Assembly: GCA_020205615.1 (NCBI GenBank)
Contig: CM035162.1
Span: forward strand, 37,128,464-37,192,463
Length of the DNA: 64,000 nt
Reading direction: 5' to 3'
Source: Panax quinquefolius
Lineage: Eukaryota > Streptophyta > Magnoliopsida > Apiales > Araliaceae
Positions within the stretch are counted from its first letter, which is position 1. Each line of letters begins with the position of its first letter. A model generated the notes under the pieces. The model saw nothing but the letters and a program-made list of their open reading frames with translations. It had not been told where the DNA came from and ran no database searches. Shown here piece after piece: positions 9,881 through 21,929 of the stretch. The translations under genes were made by a program, and so were the position numbers.

Positions 9881-10990
9881 ATGACATCCGAAAATGTTGA
9901 GAACATCAATGGAGCACAGGAGACTGTTGAGTCTCCACAGATCAATAATCAAAATAATGTGCATCAGGAAGGCGACAATACTCAGGCAAACAACAACACG
10001 GACCAGATGATGAACGACGGAATGTTCAGAAGCTTTATGTAATTCATGAAACATCAGGCAAGAGCGGCTCTTGTCCAAAATGCAGGTGGAAACATTGGCA
10101 ACTCTCGGATGGTCACCGCTAAGCAGTTCAAGGAACTGGGACCACCAGAGTTTTTTGGAGAGCCAAAACCACTTAAGGTGGAGACGTGGATAAAGCAGAT
10201 CTGCAAGATGTTTGATGTCCTATATTGCTCCGAGGAGCAAAAGGTTCCCTGTGCCACCTTCATGTTGCGTGCAGAGGCATATTACTGGTGGAAATCTGTA
10301 AAACGTACTCAACCTGCCGTACTGAAGATGACTTGGGAGAAGTTCCAAGAATTGTTCAACGACAAGTACTTTCCCGAAAGTATTCGTCACATAAAAGAGG
10401 TAGAGTTCATCAAGCTGGAGCAAAACAACATGACCGTGTCGCAGTACGAAGCCATGTTTGCCGAGTTGTCCCAATTTGAGTCCCATTTGGTTGATAATCA
10501 GGAGAGAATGACGCGAATGTTTTTAAGAGGTTTGAAACCCGAGATACGTCAATATCTTATCTCTCATAAACTGTGTTTGTATTCAGATGTTGTTAATAGG
10601 GCTCAGTTATTGGAGCGCGATAATGAGTCAACCCAACCAAAAGAGAGCATCCGACAAAATGATAATACCAGTGATAACAGTCATTGAAGCAGTGACAATA
10701 AGCGTGGAGGGAATTAACATGCCAGAAATGGTAACCACTTCAGTGGTAATCATGGCTAAAACAATAAGAATGGACATTTCAAGAAGAGGAGATTCAACAA
10801 TGATAGAAAGACATCAGCACCAACACCCGTTGTTAAGGAAGGAGAACGACCACCAATCATATGCTTTAAATGCGGAGGGGAGGGACACATTAGTCCAAAC
10901 TGCGCGATGCCGTCCAAAGCATGTTATAATTGTGGAAGAGAAGGTCACCTAGCCCAATTTTGTCGTTCACCGAAGACAAGTTCAGCTAGG
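9881..10990 (+). pseudogene. gag: gag of element 2 (capsid and zinc knuckles), with stops
   Basis: The ATG at 9881 (MTSENVEN...) follows a ttttgtggcag acceptor-like site. One frame is kept throughout. Stops are TAA at 10040 (CAA elsewhere), TGA at 10685, TAA at 10715 and TAA at 10757 (CAA elsewhere). The retrotransposon gag core is intact between about 10130 and 10640 (ETWIKQ..., YYWWKS, FNDKYFP, EFIKLEQ, FLRGLKPEIRQYL). Two CCHC knuckles near 10863 and 10921 (CFKCGGEGHISPNC, CYNCGREGHLAQFC) mark nucleocapsid. Gag would form the virus-like particle that packages element RNA. The order and spacing are normal; only point stops inactivate it. Confidence 0.85.
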
Positions 10991-13134
10991 ATGGAGGCAC
11001 CAAAGGACGTCCCAGAAAAGTCAAAGCCAGTAGTGCAAGGGAGAGCATTTATCGTGACCTCCCAGAAAGCAAGGAACTCGAACGAGGTCATCACAGGTAA
11101 GCTTATCATAAACTCTAGCGAAGTTTATACCTTATTTGATATCGATTCTACCTATTCTTTTATTTCTCCTACTTGCGCTCAACGTTTAACTTTGACTCCA
11201 GAGAAATTAGACTTTGACTTATCTGTTGAAACTCCATTGGGAGAAACCTTCATTACATCCACTGTTTATAAGTCTTGTTTGATTCAAATCGGTACCCTCA
11301 CATTACCTGTCGATCTTATTTCATTGAAAATACTTGCATTTGACGTAATTCTAGGGATTGATAGGTTAACTACTCATCATGCAAAAATTGATTGTTTTCA
11401 TAAGGTTGTTAGCTTTCATATTCCTAACCAACCTATTATGCGAATTCAAGCAACCAAACCATTAAAATCAATCACTGTCATCTCAAGCCATAAAGCTATT
11501 CGTTTATTAAAAAATGGATGTCAAACTTTCTTAGCTCATGTCATGGATCTAAACAAAAATATGTCAGTTTTGAATGATATTTCTATTGTTAATGAATTTT
11601 CTGACGTATTCCCTGAAGAACTTCCTGGCCTACCCCCAGAGCGTCAAATTAAATTTTGCATCGACCTTAAACCCGGTACAAAACCCATTTCCAAAGCCCC
11701 ATATCGAATGGCTCCTATTGAACTTCAGGAGTTAAAGACCCAACTGCAGGAATTGTTAGACATCGGTTTCATTCGTCGTAGTATGTCTCCTTAGGGTGCT
11801 CCTATTCTATTCGTGAAGAAGAAAGATGCGAGTATGCGACTTTGTATTGATTATCGGGAGTTGAACCATGTCACTATCAAAAATAGATATCCATTGCCTC
11901 GCATTGATGACCTGTTTGACCAGTTGCAAGGCGCCCAATTTTTTTCAAAGATTGATCTTCGTTCCGGATATCACCAATTGAAGATTAGAACCGTTGACAT
12001 TCCAAACACGGCTTTCAAAACTCGGTACGGGCATTATGAATTCCTAGTCATGTCTTTTGGATTGACTAATGCTACTGCTGCCTTCATGGATATGATGAAC
12101 CGAGTATTCAAGGAATATTTGGATCACTTTGTGGTCGTCTTTATTGATGACGTCCTTATTTATTCCAAAAGTCGTGAAGATCATGAGCAACACTTGAGGC
12201 TGATACTTCAAAAGCTTCGTGAATATAAGCTTTATGTCAAGTTGAAGAAATGCGAGTTTCGCTAAGGAAGAAGTAGCATTCTTGGGCACGTGGTATCAAG
12301 TCATGGAATATCTGTTGACCCAGCAAAGATTGAAGCTATTAAAAGCTGGGAGCAACCTAAATCAGTGACCGAAGTACGTAGCTTTCTCGACTTAGCTGGT
12401 TATTATTGGAGATTCGTAGAAGGGTTTTCTCGAATCGCTACTCCCTTAACTCAGCTAACTCGGAAAGATACAAAATTTGGTTGGAACGAGGAATGTGAGA
12501 AGAGTTTTCAAGAACTCAAGAGAAGACTCATTTCAGCACCTGTTCTGACAATACCATCTGGCTCGGAGGGATTTGTCATCTACAGTGATGCTTTAGGCAA
12601 AGGGTTAGGATGTGTTCTCATGTAACATGGGAAAGTCATAGCCTATGCCTCTCGACAACTCAAAGAATATGAGAGGAATTATCCTACTCATGATCTAAAG
12701 TTGGCAGCTGTTGTCTTTACACTTAAAATTTGGAGGCATTACTTGTATGGGGAGAAAGTGGAGATCTTTACGGATCATAAAAGCCTCAAATATTTCTTCA
12801 CTAAAAAAAAACTCAACATGCAACAGCGACGTTGGCTTGAACTATTAAAAGATTATGATCATGCCATCCAATACCATCCTGGAAAAAAAAACGTGGTACG
12901 AATGCAATATTGTCAACGCAGAGGCCCATTTTGTATGACTTGCAAAGGATGGAGATAGAGATAAAGACTCCAGGGACCCACGTGATGATGACAAATATAC
13001 GAGTAGAACCGACTTTAATCGATAAAGTTAAAGTCGCTTTCAAGCTATGCACACTGGAGCTGATGCATATGAGGAAGAAAGTACAAGAAGGTGCTGTGCC
13101 GGAAGCAAGAATCGATGAAGAAGGAATACTTTGA
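10991..13134 (+). pseudogene. pol: pol of element 2: protease, reverse transcriptase, RNase H; integrase lost
   Basis: It continues the gag frame. The protease segment reads FDIDSTYSFIS at about 11137 where relatives have LDTGSTHSFIS, so the catalytic DTG is mutated. ILGID follows near 11348. TAG at 11792 (TGG expected, SPWGAP context) opens the RT. RT then runs 11813-12265 with IDLRSGYHQ and the FIDD catalytic motif near 12140. Two small indels at 12257-12280 and TAA at 12623 (CAA expected) break it again. RNase H follows with YSDA (about 12583), the YPTHD segment and FTDHKSL (about 12770). A frameshift near 12890-12910 leads into the linker before integrase, which ends at 13134. Integrase is absent: the sequence jumps into LTR. 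The intact minus-strand order at 17104-21743 confirms what is missing. Confidence 0.85.
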
Positions 13135-13141
13135 GTCAACT

Positions 13142-14059
13142 GTCCTTTGTATTCATTCCTTATTAAATTACGGAAATGATCTGTCTACGTGGATTACTGC
13201 ATGGCGGGCGAAAATCCATTTGCAGTTTCATATATTCTATTATACTCAGTTGGTTAAAGTTTTGGCTTCAATACTCCATGAAATTAGTAGAATATCACGG
13301 ATATTTGCGCTTCATCCAGATCTTTTCATGGAAATATTCTTACGAGCATTCTTGAATTTTACTCCACAAAGCGAGATCATGTTGACAATTTGGACGTTAT
13401 TGATTTTTGGATAAATTAAATTATAAATCTTTAAAATTTATCCTTGAACTTGTTTTATTGAATTATTATGTCATTGTCATCATCCTCATGCTTATATTGT
13501 GATGAAAGTCATCTTTGGCTTACGTGCATAGATGGATTTATTTATGATTATGACGAGGATTATTTCGGTATAATCATGACCCGTAATGTTATAAATGATG
13601 TGGTAAAAGTCCTCATTGGCGTAGAGCATTGATGGACGATTGTTGGCATAATTATGACCGAGGGATTATTCGGTATAATCATGACCATTGATGATTACAT
13701 GAATATCCTTGCCCGTAGTAGCGAGGATGATTCGATGATGTAGTTTATTTATTAAAGTTTGAGTCTCGTGATAAAGTTGATAAAAACTTTTTAAATCATA
13801 GAAGATAGTAGATATCATGCTCTATTTGACTCTTCTAATGGATTGCTTATTCATTGCAGATTGTTGATCTAAAACTTGTTGTTGTCTATTATATTCTATC
13901 GGTTGTTATCTTTGTTGAAGGCTAAGGATAATTTATTATGCATTATCTTAGTCATAATATTTCTTCTTTGGGCTAGTTGAGCTCATCGCTTTTCTTTCAT
14001 TGTTCTCTTCAGAAATGAGAATATAGTTGGGACGAGTCGAGAAATGGAGTGATGGTCCG
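13142..14059 (+). mobile_element. Truncated G1 LTR (3' half only)
   Basis: It joins element 2 pol in the middle of an LTR at the sequence equivalent to 3728 (tcctttgtattcattcc) and ends near gatggtcc, short of the LTR terminus. The U3, promoter and repeat array are missing. It probably comes from a deletion that removed integrase and the 5' half of a 3' LTR. The ORF at 13091-13414 spans this junction and is not a gene. Confidence 0.7.
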
Positions 14060-14156
14060 GGAGATATTCTTGTTGAGAGTGGATCATTGTTTATCTCAAC
14101 ATTTTTGGATGCCTTTTTCAAATCGCCACAAAACAAGGGTTAATTAACATATCACA
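14060..14156 (-). mobile_element. Inverted gag-leader fragment at a rearrangement junction
   Basis: From about 14085 the plus strand reads tatctcaacatttttggatg, then the leader cacaaaacaagggttaatta. This is the reverse complement of the gag start and leader, as at 21721-21787. Leader and primer binding site are then deleted and minus-strand LTR begins at ccccaaaatagg (14157). Bases 14060-14084 are unassigned junction sequence. The fragment marks an inversion point between forward and reverse elements. Confidence 0.6.
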
Positions 14157-17103
14157 CCCCAAAATAGGTATACATCACCCATCTTGAAGTCGCCAAATAC
14201 ATGGTACAAAAATTCAAATATAACTTAATTATACAACAAATGTAAAATACGACAAAACATAATCTAAGAGTTTTAATAAGAATATTGTCATCTAGACAAT
14301 ATCCACACTTAATGGAGTCCTCATTACATTTATTGTCACACTATTTAATGTAATAGTGAGGACTACTAATGCTATCATCTCAGATCATCACTCCGCTCCC
14401 CGACTAGTCCCTGCCACGTTCTCATTTCTGAAGAGAACAATGAAAAAAAAAGGTGAGCTCAACTAGCCTAAGAAGAAATATTATGACTAAGATAATGTAG
14501 AATAAATTATCATTAGTCTTCAACAATGTTAAAACGATAAAAACAATAGACATCAAGTTTAACTGCAGTGGAATAAGCAATCCATTAGAAGAGTCAAGTA
14601 GAGCATGATATCTACTATCTTCTATGATTTAAAATGTTTTCATCAATTTTTATCGCTGAGACTCAGTTTAATAAATAAACCACATCATCGAGTCATCCTT
14701 GCACTACGGGCCAAGGATATTCATTAAATCATCAATGGTCATGACTATACCGAATAATCCCTGGTCATAATCATACCAAAAACTGTCCATCAATGCACTA
14801 TGTGCTCACGAGGACTTTTACCACATCATTTATAACATTACAGGTCATGATTATACCGAATAATCCCTGGTCATAATCATACCAAGTCCATCTATGCACG
14901 TAAGCCAAAGATGACTTTCATCACAATATAAGCATGAGGATGATGACAATGACATAATAATTCAATAAAACAAGTTCAAGAATAAATTTTAAAGATTTAT
15001 AAGTTAATTTATCTTGAAATCAATAACGTCCAAATTGTCAACATGATACTGCTTTGTGGAGTAAAATTCAAGAATGCTCAGAAGAATATTTCCATGAAAA
15101 GATACCGGATGAAGCGCAAATATCCAGGATATTCTACTAATTTCATGGAGTATAGAAGCCAAAACTTTAACCAAATGAGTATCATAGAATATATGAAACT
15201 GCAAATGGATTTTCACCCGCCATACGCGCAGTAATCCACGTAGATGCAGATCATTTCCATAATTTAATAAGGAATGAATAATGAAGGATCATTCACCACG
15301 CATGTGATAATCCACATAGATGTGTTATTCCAACAGAATAATAAAGAATGGAATAATGTAAGAATAATAATAAAGATAATTCTAAATAATAAAGAATAAT
15401 AAAGAAAGAATCACCGTGCATGCGATAAGCCCATGCAGATATTCAATGTAATAATAAAGAATGGAAATAATAAAGAATCACCATGCATGTGATATTCCAA
15501 TGAATAATAAAGAATGGAATGCAGAATCCGCACGCATGCGGCAGATATTCCAATGTAATAATAAAAAATGGAAACCATGTGGCACGCGATAATCATAATC
15601 AAGAATGAATAATAAAGGATATTCCAATGTAATAATAAAGAATGGAATAATGTAAGAATTTCACCATGTATGCGGTACTTGCATAGACAAAGTTATTCCA
15701 ACATAATAATAAAGAATGGAATAACAACTCTCTTCATGAATATGAAAGAAAATAATATCATGAATACGAAGAAATAATACCCCTTACCTTAAAAAACCGG
15801 ATATTTGGAGTAGAGGTAGCATACTTTCTTCTTTTTTCTCTCTATAATTTCTCTCTATAATAATTGATCTAAAGCTTTAGTGAATTGGTGAGAAATGAAG
15901 GAAGAATGAGCTTATATTTATAAAAAATATAGTTTCGATAATTGCACGTTTTTGGGGCTCAAAAATATTACAAAAGATAATACCTCTTCAACTTTTTTTT
16001 TTTCATTTTAATTTAGTCCCGCAAGTATTATCAAACTTGCACCACCTCCCCTAATAGTAAATAATGTGAATCAATAGTTCAATCAATGAATCAATAGTTA
16101 TAATCATGAAAATACTAATTACAAAGATATAGTACCTCCATCTATACCTCCATTTTAACTTAGTCATGCAAGTATTATCAATCTTGCACCAACTCCCCTA
16201 ATAGTACAAGAATGTGAATCAATAGTACACACATGTGAACAAATAGTTATAATCATGTGAATTAATAGCAATTAATTGCTCATTTATCCGATTAATTACC
16301 CGACTGGTCAGTATAACTTCCAGACATCAATTAATATCGAAATAAATGTCGATTTCCACTAACACTAATAATTCCAACACAATGGAACTATCAATTTCAT
16401 CTTTAATCAACACGAACTTATTCATCATTAATATTATAACTCACAATATTTAACAACCAGGTCGTTCCTAGGAAAGAGGGGGCTTTCCGATAAGGATTTC
16501 TCCTTATCGTAGCCGCAATTAGATGACCAAACCTCTCCTCGAAAGAACTTCTAGACATTATAAATATTGCAATTTAATAATATGAATAACTTTGTCGTCT
16601 CAATTATTGATTTAATAATATATCATATTATGCGATGATATCTTGTGACAATAATCGAATCAATAATACGAGAGATATGATGCAAACAATTATTGTAGCA
16701 ATAATTGAGTATAACCGAGTGACTTCTCACGTAAGCATCAATAATCAATACCGTGTGCTACTATGCAACCACGCCAGACATCTTGTACTTTTACTACCGG
16801 GTAGTTCAACAGTTTTAACAGTAAAACTTCCACCGTTATTTTTTATAAAAGATAATTATGTCATTTTCTAACTACGACAATACTTCCGTTGTGGGGTCCA
16901 CTAATGATTGTGCATCGCATTTAATATTTCCTCGTTAAAAATGAATATTCCCACCAATCGAATATTATATAACCACTTGCTTACTTTTGCAAAATTTGTA
17001 AATATTACCCACAACTATAACATTATATCAAATCCACACCATAATATTCAAAAAATATATTTCGAGAAAATTATTCTTTATTCATAAAAGTTGGGGTCTT
17101 ACA
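14157..17103 (-). mobile_element. G1 gypsy 3' LTR of the minus-strand element
   Basis: On the minus strand it begins TGTAAGACCCC at 17103, directly after a purine tract, and runs to ccattttgggg (lost terminal bases) at 14157, about 2.95 kb. It contains a degraded TATA (15915-15922), a 73-bp-type array (about 15240-15720) and the LTR-end stem-loop (14282-14302). Small open frames within (for example 15043-15234, 16635-16871) are repeat translations. Confidence 0.8.
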
Positions 17104-17118
17104 ACCTCCCTTCTTATG
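17104..17118 (-). other. Polypurine tract of the minus-strand element
   Basis: On the minus strand cataagaagggaggt precedes TGTAAG, itself preceded by gaggacgaaattt, the usual end of a chromovirus pol. It would prime plus-strand DNA synthesis. Gypsy B has an equivalent at 56821-56835. Confidence 0.75.
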
Positions 17119-17200
17119 AAATTTCGTCCTCAAAATTAGGGTGCGACGGTATATCAAGAGGTGAGGATACCTTGATTTCATCTCGATTCTAACTCCCGTG

Positions 17201-18331
17201 TCATTTCCTCCACATCGTGGTTTCTCCACAAAACTTTGACTTGAGGTATAACTTTAGAGCGTAGAATATGATCCTTCTTATCCAAGATTTTAACAGTAAC
17301 TCTTCATACGTTAAATCTTCCTCTATCTCATCCGGTTCTAATTCAATAATATGGTTCGAGTCTTTCACATATTTACGTAACATAGATATGTGAAAAACGT
17401 TATGAACACGAGACATACTTGGCAGTAAAGCGTAGTCTATAGCCACAGTTTCTACTCGATCGAGGATTAAAATGGGCCAATGAATCGAGGATTGAGCTTT
17501 CTCTCTTTCCAAATCTTGTAACTCCTTTCCATGGAGCAACACGTAACAACACATGATCTCCAATATTGAATTCCACGTCTTTTCGATGAAGATCAAGATA
17601 ACTCTTTTGTCGATCTTGTGAGGTTTTTATACGTCATTCGGATCATTTGAATCTTTTTCCGTAGTCACACGTACTCAAATTCGGTCCCAACAACGTTGCT
17701 TCACCCACCTCATCCCAAAGATACTTGAGAGAACGACACTTTCTTCCATACAACGCCTCAAATGGAGCCATGCCAATACTTGTTTGATAACTATTGTTGT
17801 AGGAAAACTCCACCAATGGTAAGAACTTGTCCCAACTTCCTTGAAGTCAAGGACACAGAGTCTTAATAAATCTTCAAGAGTTTGAATAGTCCTTTCGATC
17901 GCCCATCCGTTTGAGGATGATATGCCGAACTAAATCGTAAATCTGCGCCCATAGCTTTTTTTGCAAACTAACCCAAAATCTTGAAGTGAATCTTGGGTCT
18001 CGATCGTAAACTATGGATACCGCATACCATGCAATCTTACAATCTCGTTTTATGTACATACTAGCAAGACGTTCAAGTGTATAAGTTTTTCAGATCGGTA
18101 AGAAATGAGCAGACTTGGTCAATCTATCAACAATGACCCAAATCGCATCTATGCCTTGAGAAACCTTGGGAAGACCAAGAACTAAATCCATGGTAATGTG
18201 CTCCCACTTCCATTCTCGGAATTTCAAGTGGTTGCAATGGACCTTTTGGCACTTGATGCTCGCCTTGACTCGTTGACAAGTTAGACACCTTGAGATAAAC
18301 CCCGCTATCTCTCTCTTCATATTGCTCCACC
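17201..18331 (-). pseudogene. pol: Integrase of the minus-strand G1 element (decayed)
   Basis: Read right to left. 18320-18090 has the zinc-finger end (CLTCQRVK) and the catalytic core start (WEHITMDLVLGLP, first Asp), then VDRLTKSAHFLPI. 18059-17874 has the second Asp region (YDRDPRFTSRFW). The expected third-residue segment is reduced to a damaged GDRKDYSNS, so the DDE triad is incomplete. 17596-17201 carries the C-terminal segment with SRVHNVFHISMLRKYV and EEDLTYEE, as in chromovirus (Tekay/Del-like) integrases. Frameshifts separate the three pieces. This is the only integrase left among the gypsy elements of the window. Confidence 0.8.
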
Positions 18332-18339
18332 AAAATGTA

Positions 18340-20560
18340 TGTCAAGAAGATCACGATACATTTTGGTACTCCAGATGGATTGCAAATGGTGTGTTGTGTG
18401 CGCCCATCATGATTTTATACTTCAAGTCGTAATCGTTAGAACACAAAGTCCGGAGTTGACTCAAGTATTCCTTCTTCATCGATTCTTGCTTCGAATAGCA
18501 CCTTCTTGCACTTTCTTCTTCATACACATCACCTCTGTGTGTTCAGTAGTTTGAGCAAACTTTAACTTTATCGATTAAAGTTGGTTCCACTCGTATATTC
18601 GCCATCATCATCACATGGGTCCTGGAGTCTTTAACTCTATTTCCATCCTTTCCAAGTCATACAAAATGGGTCTTTGCGTTGACAATATTGCACTCGTACT
18701 CGCATATGATCTTCTACTCAACGCGCCAGCTACTACGTTCGCTTTTTCGTGATGGTATTGGATGGTATGATCATAATCTTTCAACAACTCAAGCCATCGT
18801 CATTTGTCGCATGTTGAGTTCCTTTTGAGTGAAGAAATATTTGAGGCTTTTATGATCCGTATAGATCTCCACCTTCTCTCCATATGTAATGCCTCCAAAT
18901 CTTAAGTGTGAAAAACGACATTACGCTAACTCTAGATCATGAGTAGGATAATTCCTCTCATATTCTTTGAGTTAGTCGTCGAGGCATAGGCTATGACTTT
19001 CCCATGTTGCATGAGAACACATCCTAACCCTTTGCCTGAAGCATCATCGGTAGATGACAAATCCTCCGAGCCAGATGGTATTGTCAGAACAGGTGTTAAA
19101 ATGAGTCTCCTCTTGAGTTCTTGAAAACTCTTTTCACATTCCTCGCTCCAACCGAATTTTGTATCTTTTCGAGTCAGCTGAGTTAATGGAGTAGCGATTC
19201 GAGAAAACCCTTCATTTAATCTCCGATAATAACAAACTAAGCCGAGAAAGCTACGACTTTGGCCATCGATTTAGGTTGCTCCCAGCTTTGAATTGCTTCA
19301 ATCTTTGTTGGGTCAACAGATATTCCATGATTTGATATCACGTGCCCAAGGAATGCAACTTCCTCAAGCCATAACTCGCATTTCTTCAACTTGGCATAAA
19401 GCTTGTTTTCACGAAGCTTTTGGAGTATCAGCCTCAAGTGTTGCTCATGGTCTTCACGGGTTTTGGAGTATATGAGGATGTCATCAATAAAGACGACCAC
19501 AAAGTGATCCAAATATTCCTTGAATACTCGGTTCATCATATCCATGAAGGCAGTAGGAGCATTAGTCAATCCAAAAGACATGACTAGGAATTCATAATGC
19601 CCGTACCGAGTTTTGAAAGCCATCTTTGGAATGTCATCAGTTTTAATCTTCAATTGATGATATCCGGAACGAAGATCAATCTTTGAAAAGAATTTGGCTC
19701 CTTGCAACTGGTCAAAACAGGTCATCAATGCGAGGCAACGGGTACCTATTTTTGATGGTGACATGATTCAACTCCGATAATCAATACAAAGTCGCGATAC
19801 TTCCATCTTTCTTCTTCACTTAATAGAACAGAGCACCCCAAGGAGACGCATTTAGGACGAATGAAACCGATGTCTAACAATTCCTCAGAGTTGGGTTTTT
19901 AACTCCTCGAAGTTCAATAGAGCCATTCGATATGGGGCTTTGAAATGGGTTTTGTAACGGATTCAAGGTCGATACAAAATTCAATTTCACGCTCGGGGTA
20001 GGCCAGAAGTTCTTGAGGAATACGTCAGGAAATTTATTAACAATAGAAATATCATTCAAATCTGACGTATCTTTATTTAAATTCGTGACATGGGCTAAGA
20101 AAGCTTGACATCCGTTTTTCAATAAACGAATAGCTTTATGACTTGATATGACAGTGATTGATTTTAGTGGTTTAGTTTCTTGAATTCGCATAATAGGTTG
20201 GTTAGGAATATGAAAGCTAACAACCTTATAAAAATAATCGATTTTAGCATGATGAGTAGTTAATCAATCAACCCCTAAAATCACATCAAATGAAAGTATT
20301 TTCAAAGAAATAAGATCGACAGGTAACATGCGGTTACCGATTTGAATCAAACAAGACTTATAAACCATGGATGTAATGAAGGTTTCTCCCAACGGAGTTT
20401 CAACAGATAAGTCAAAGTCTAATTTCTCCGGAGTCAAATTTAAACGTTGAGCGCAAGTAGGAGAAATAAAGGAATGGGTAGAACCGGTATCAAATAAAGT
20501 ATAAACTTCGCTAGAGTTTATGATTAGCTTACCCGTGATCACCTCGTTCGGATTCCTCGC
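18340..20560 (-). pseudogene. pol: Protease, reverse transcriptase and RNase H of the minus-strand G1 element
   Basis: The protease at 20542-20264 keeps LFDTGSTHSFIS (intact DTG) and VILGVD. A linker at 20191-19874 has NDISIVNKF. RT at 19764-19237 has [25 protein letters not shown] and the FIDD active-site motif with ILIYSK, then [11 protein letters not shown]. The RT N-terminus and the RNase H (about 19236-18700) are broken by several frameshifts. The YSDAS-type and FTDHKS-type regions are recognisable only by comparison with 12540-12800. The linker to integrase is at about 18680-18440. The order protease-RT-RNase H-integrase is the Ty3/gypsy order. Confidence 0.8.
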
Positions 20561-20572
20561 TTTTTTGGGAGG

Positions 20573-21743
20573 TTACGACAAACGCTCTCCTTGAACTACC
20601 GGTTTTGTCTTGTCTGGGACACCCTTTGATGCCTCCATCCCAGCTGGACTTGACTTTGGTGCACGACAAAATCGGGCTAGGTGACCTTCTTTTCCACAAT
20701 TATAACACGCTTTGGACTGCATCGTGCAGTTTGGACTTATGTGTCCTTCCCCTCCACATTTGTAACATACGACCGGTGGTCGTTCTCCTTCCTTAACAAC
20801 AAGTGCTGGTGCTGACGTCTTTCCATCCTTGTTGAATCTCCTCTTCTTGAAATGTCCACTCTTATTGTCATGGCCATGATTACCACCGAAGTGATTATCA
20901 TTTCGCATGTTGATTCCTCCACGTTTGTTGTCACCGCTCGATGATCGCTACCACGGTATTATCGATTTGTCGGGATGCTCTCTCTTGGTTGGGTTGACTC
21001 ATTATCGCGCTCCAATAATCGAGCCCTATTCACAACATCCTGAATACAAAACACGGTTTATGAGAGATAAGGTATCGACGTATCTCGGGTTTCAAACCTC
21101 TTAGAAACATCCGTCATTCTCTCCTCATTATCAACCAAGTGGGACAAACCGAGACAACTCGGCAAACTTAGCTTCAGATCGTCTTTGCGCCACTGGTCAT
21201 ATTGTTTTGCTCAAGCTTGATGAACTCTACCTCCTTCATGTGACGAATACTTTCGGGAAAGTACTTGTCGTTGAATAGTTCTTCGAACTTCTCCCAAGAC
21301 ATCTGAAAGGGGAAGTTGAGTACGCTTTTCTGATTCCCACCAAGAATCTCTCCGCCGCAACATGAAGGTGGTAAAGGAACCTTTTGCTCCTCAGAGCATC
21401 CCAAGACATCAAATATCTTGTTGATCTGCTTTATCCATGTCTACGCCTTAAGTGGTTTTGGCTCTCCAAAAAACTCCTGTGGTCCCAGCTCGTTGAATTG
21501 CTTAGCGGTGACCGTCCGAGAGTTGTCAGTGTTTCCCCCTGCATTTTGGATCAGAGCCGCCCTCGCCTGATATTGCATGAATTGCATAAAGCCTCTGAAC
21601 ATCCCATCGTTCATCATTTGATTGTTGTTATTGTTTACATGAGGATTATTGTCTTCTATTGCACATTATCCTCGGTATTAATCTGTGGTGACTCAACTAG
21701 TCTTATGTGCTTCATTGCTTATCTCAACATTTTTGGATGCCAT
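20573..21743 (-). pseudogene. gag: gag of the minus-strand G1 element (decayed)
   Basis: The start ATG is at 21743 on the minus strand (MASKNVEI...), ten bases after the conserved gcag acceptor-like site. The N-terminal part is interrupted by stops. The capsid part is recognisable at 21600-21405 and in the frame 21404-21174 (FNDKYFPESIRHMKEVEFIKLEQ). A damaged stretch follows (21170-20935). A clean frame at 20908-20573 has two CCHC knuckles, CYKCGGEGHISPNC and CYNCGKEGHLARFC. It is non-functional as a whole. Confidence 0.8.
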
Positions 21744-21916
21744 TTTCAAATACTGCCACAAAACAAGGGTTAATTAACATATCACATATTATCCCTATAC
21801 TCTAACCGACCAATTAAATACCAAATAAACTTAGGTAGGTCATACTAGCGAAGGAATTCCCCGTCTCTCCCTCCTAGTTCTTATCTCACATCTCAACCAG
21901 GGATCATATCCCTAAG

Positions 21917-21928
21917 CTTTGATACTAA
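21917..21928 (-). other. Primer binding site of the minus-strand element
   Basis: On the minus strand tagtatcaaagc follows the LTR end, close to the initiator tRNA-Met complement. It identifies the LTR at 21930-24883 as the 5' LTR. Confidence 0.7.
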
Positions 21929-21929
21929 C

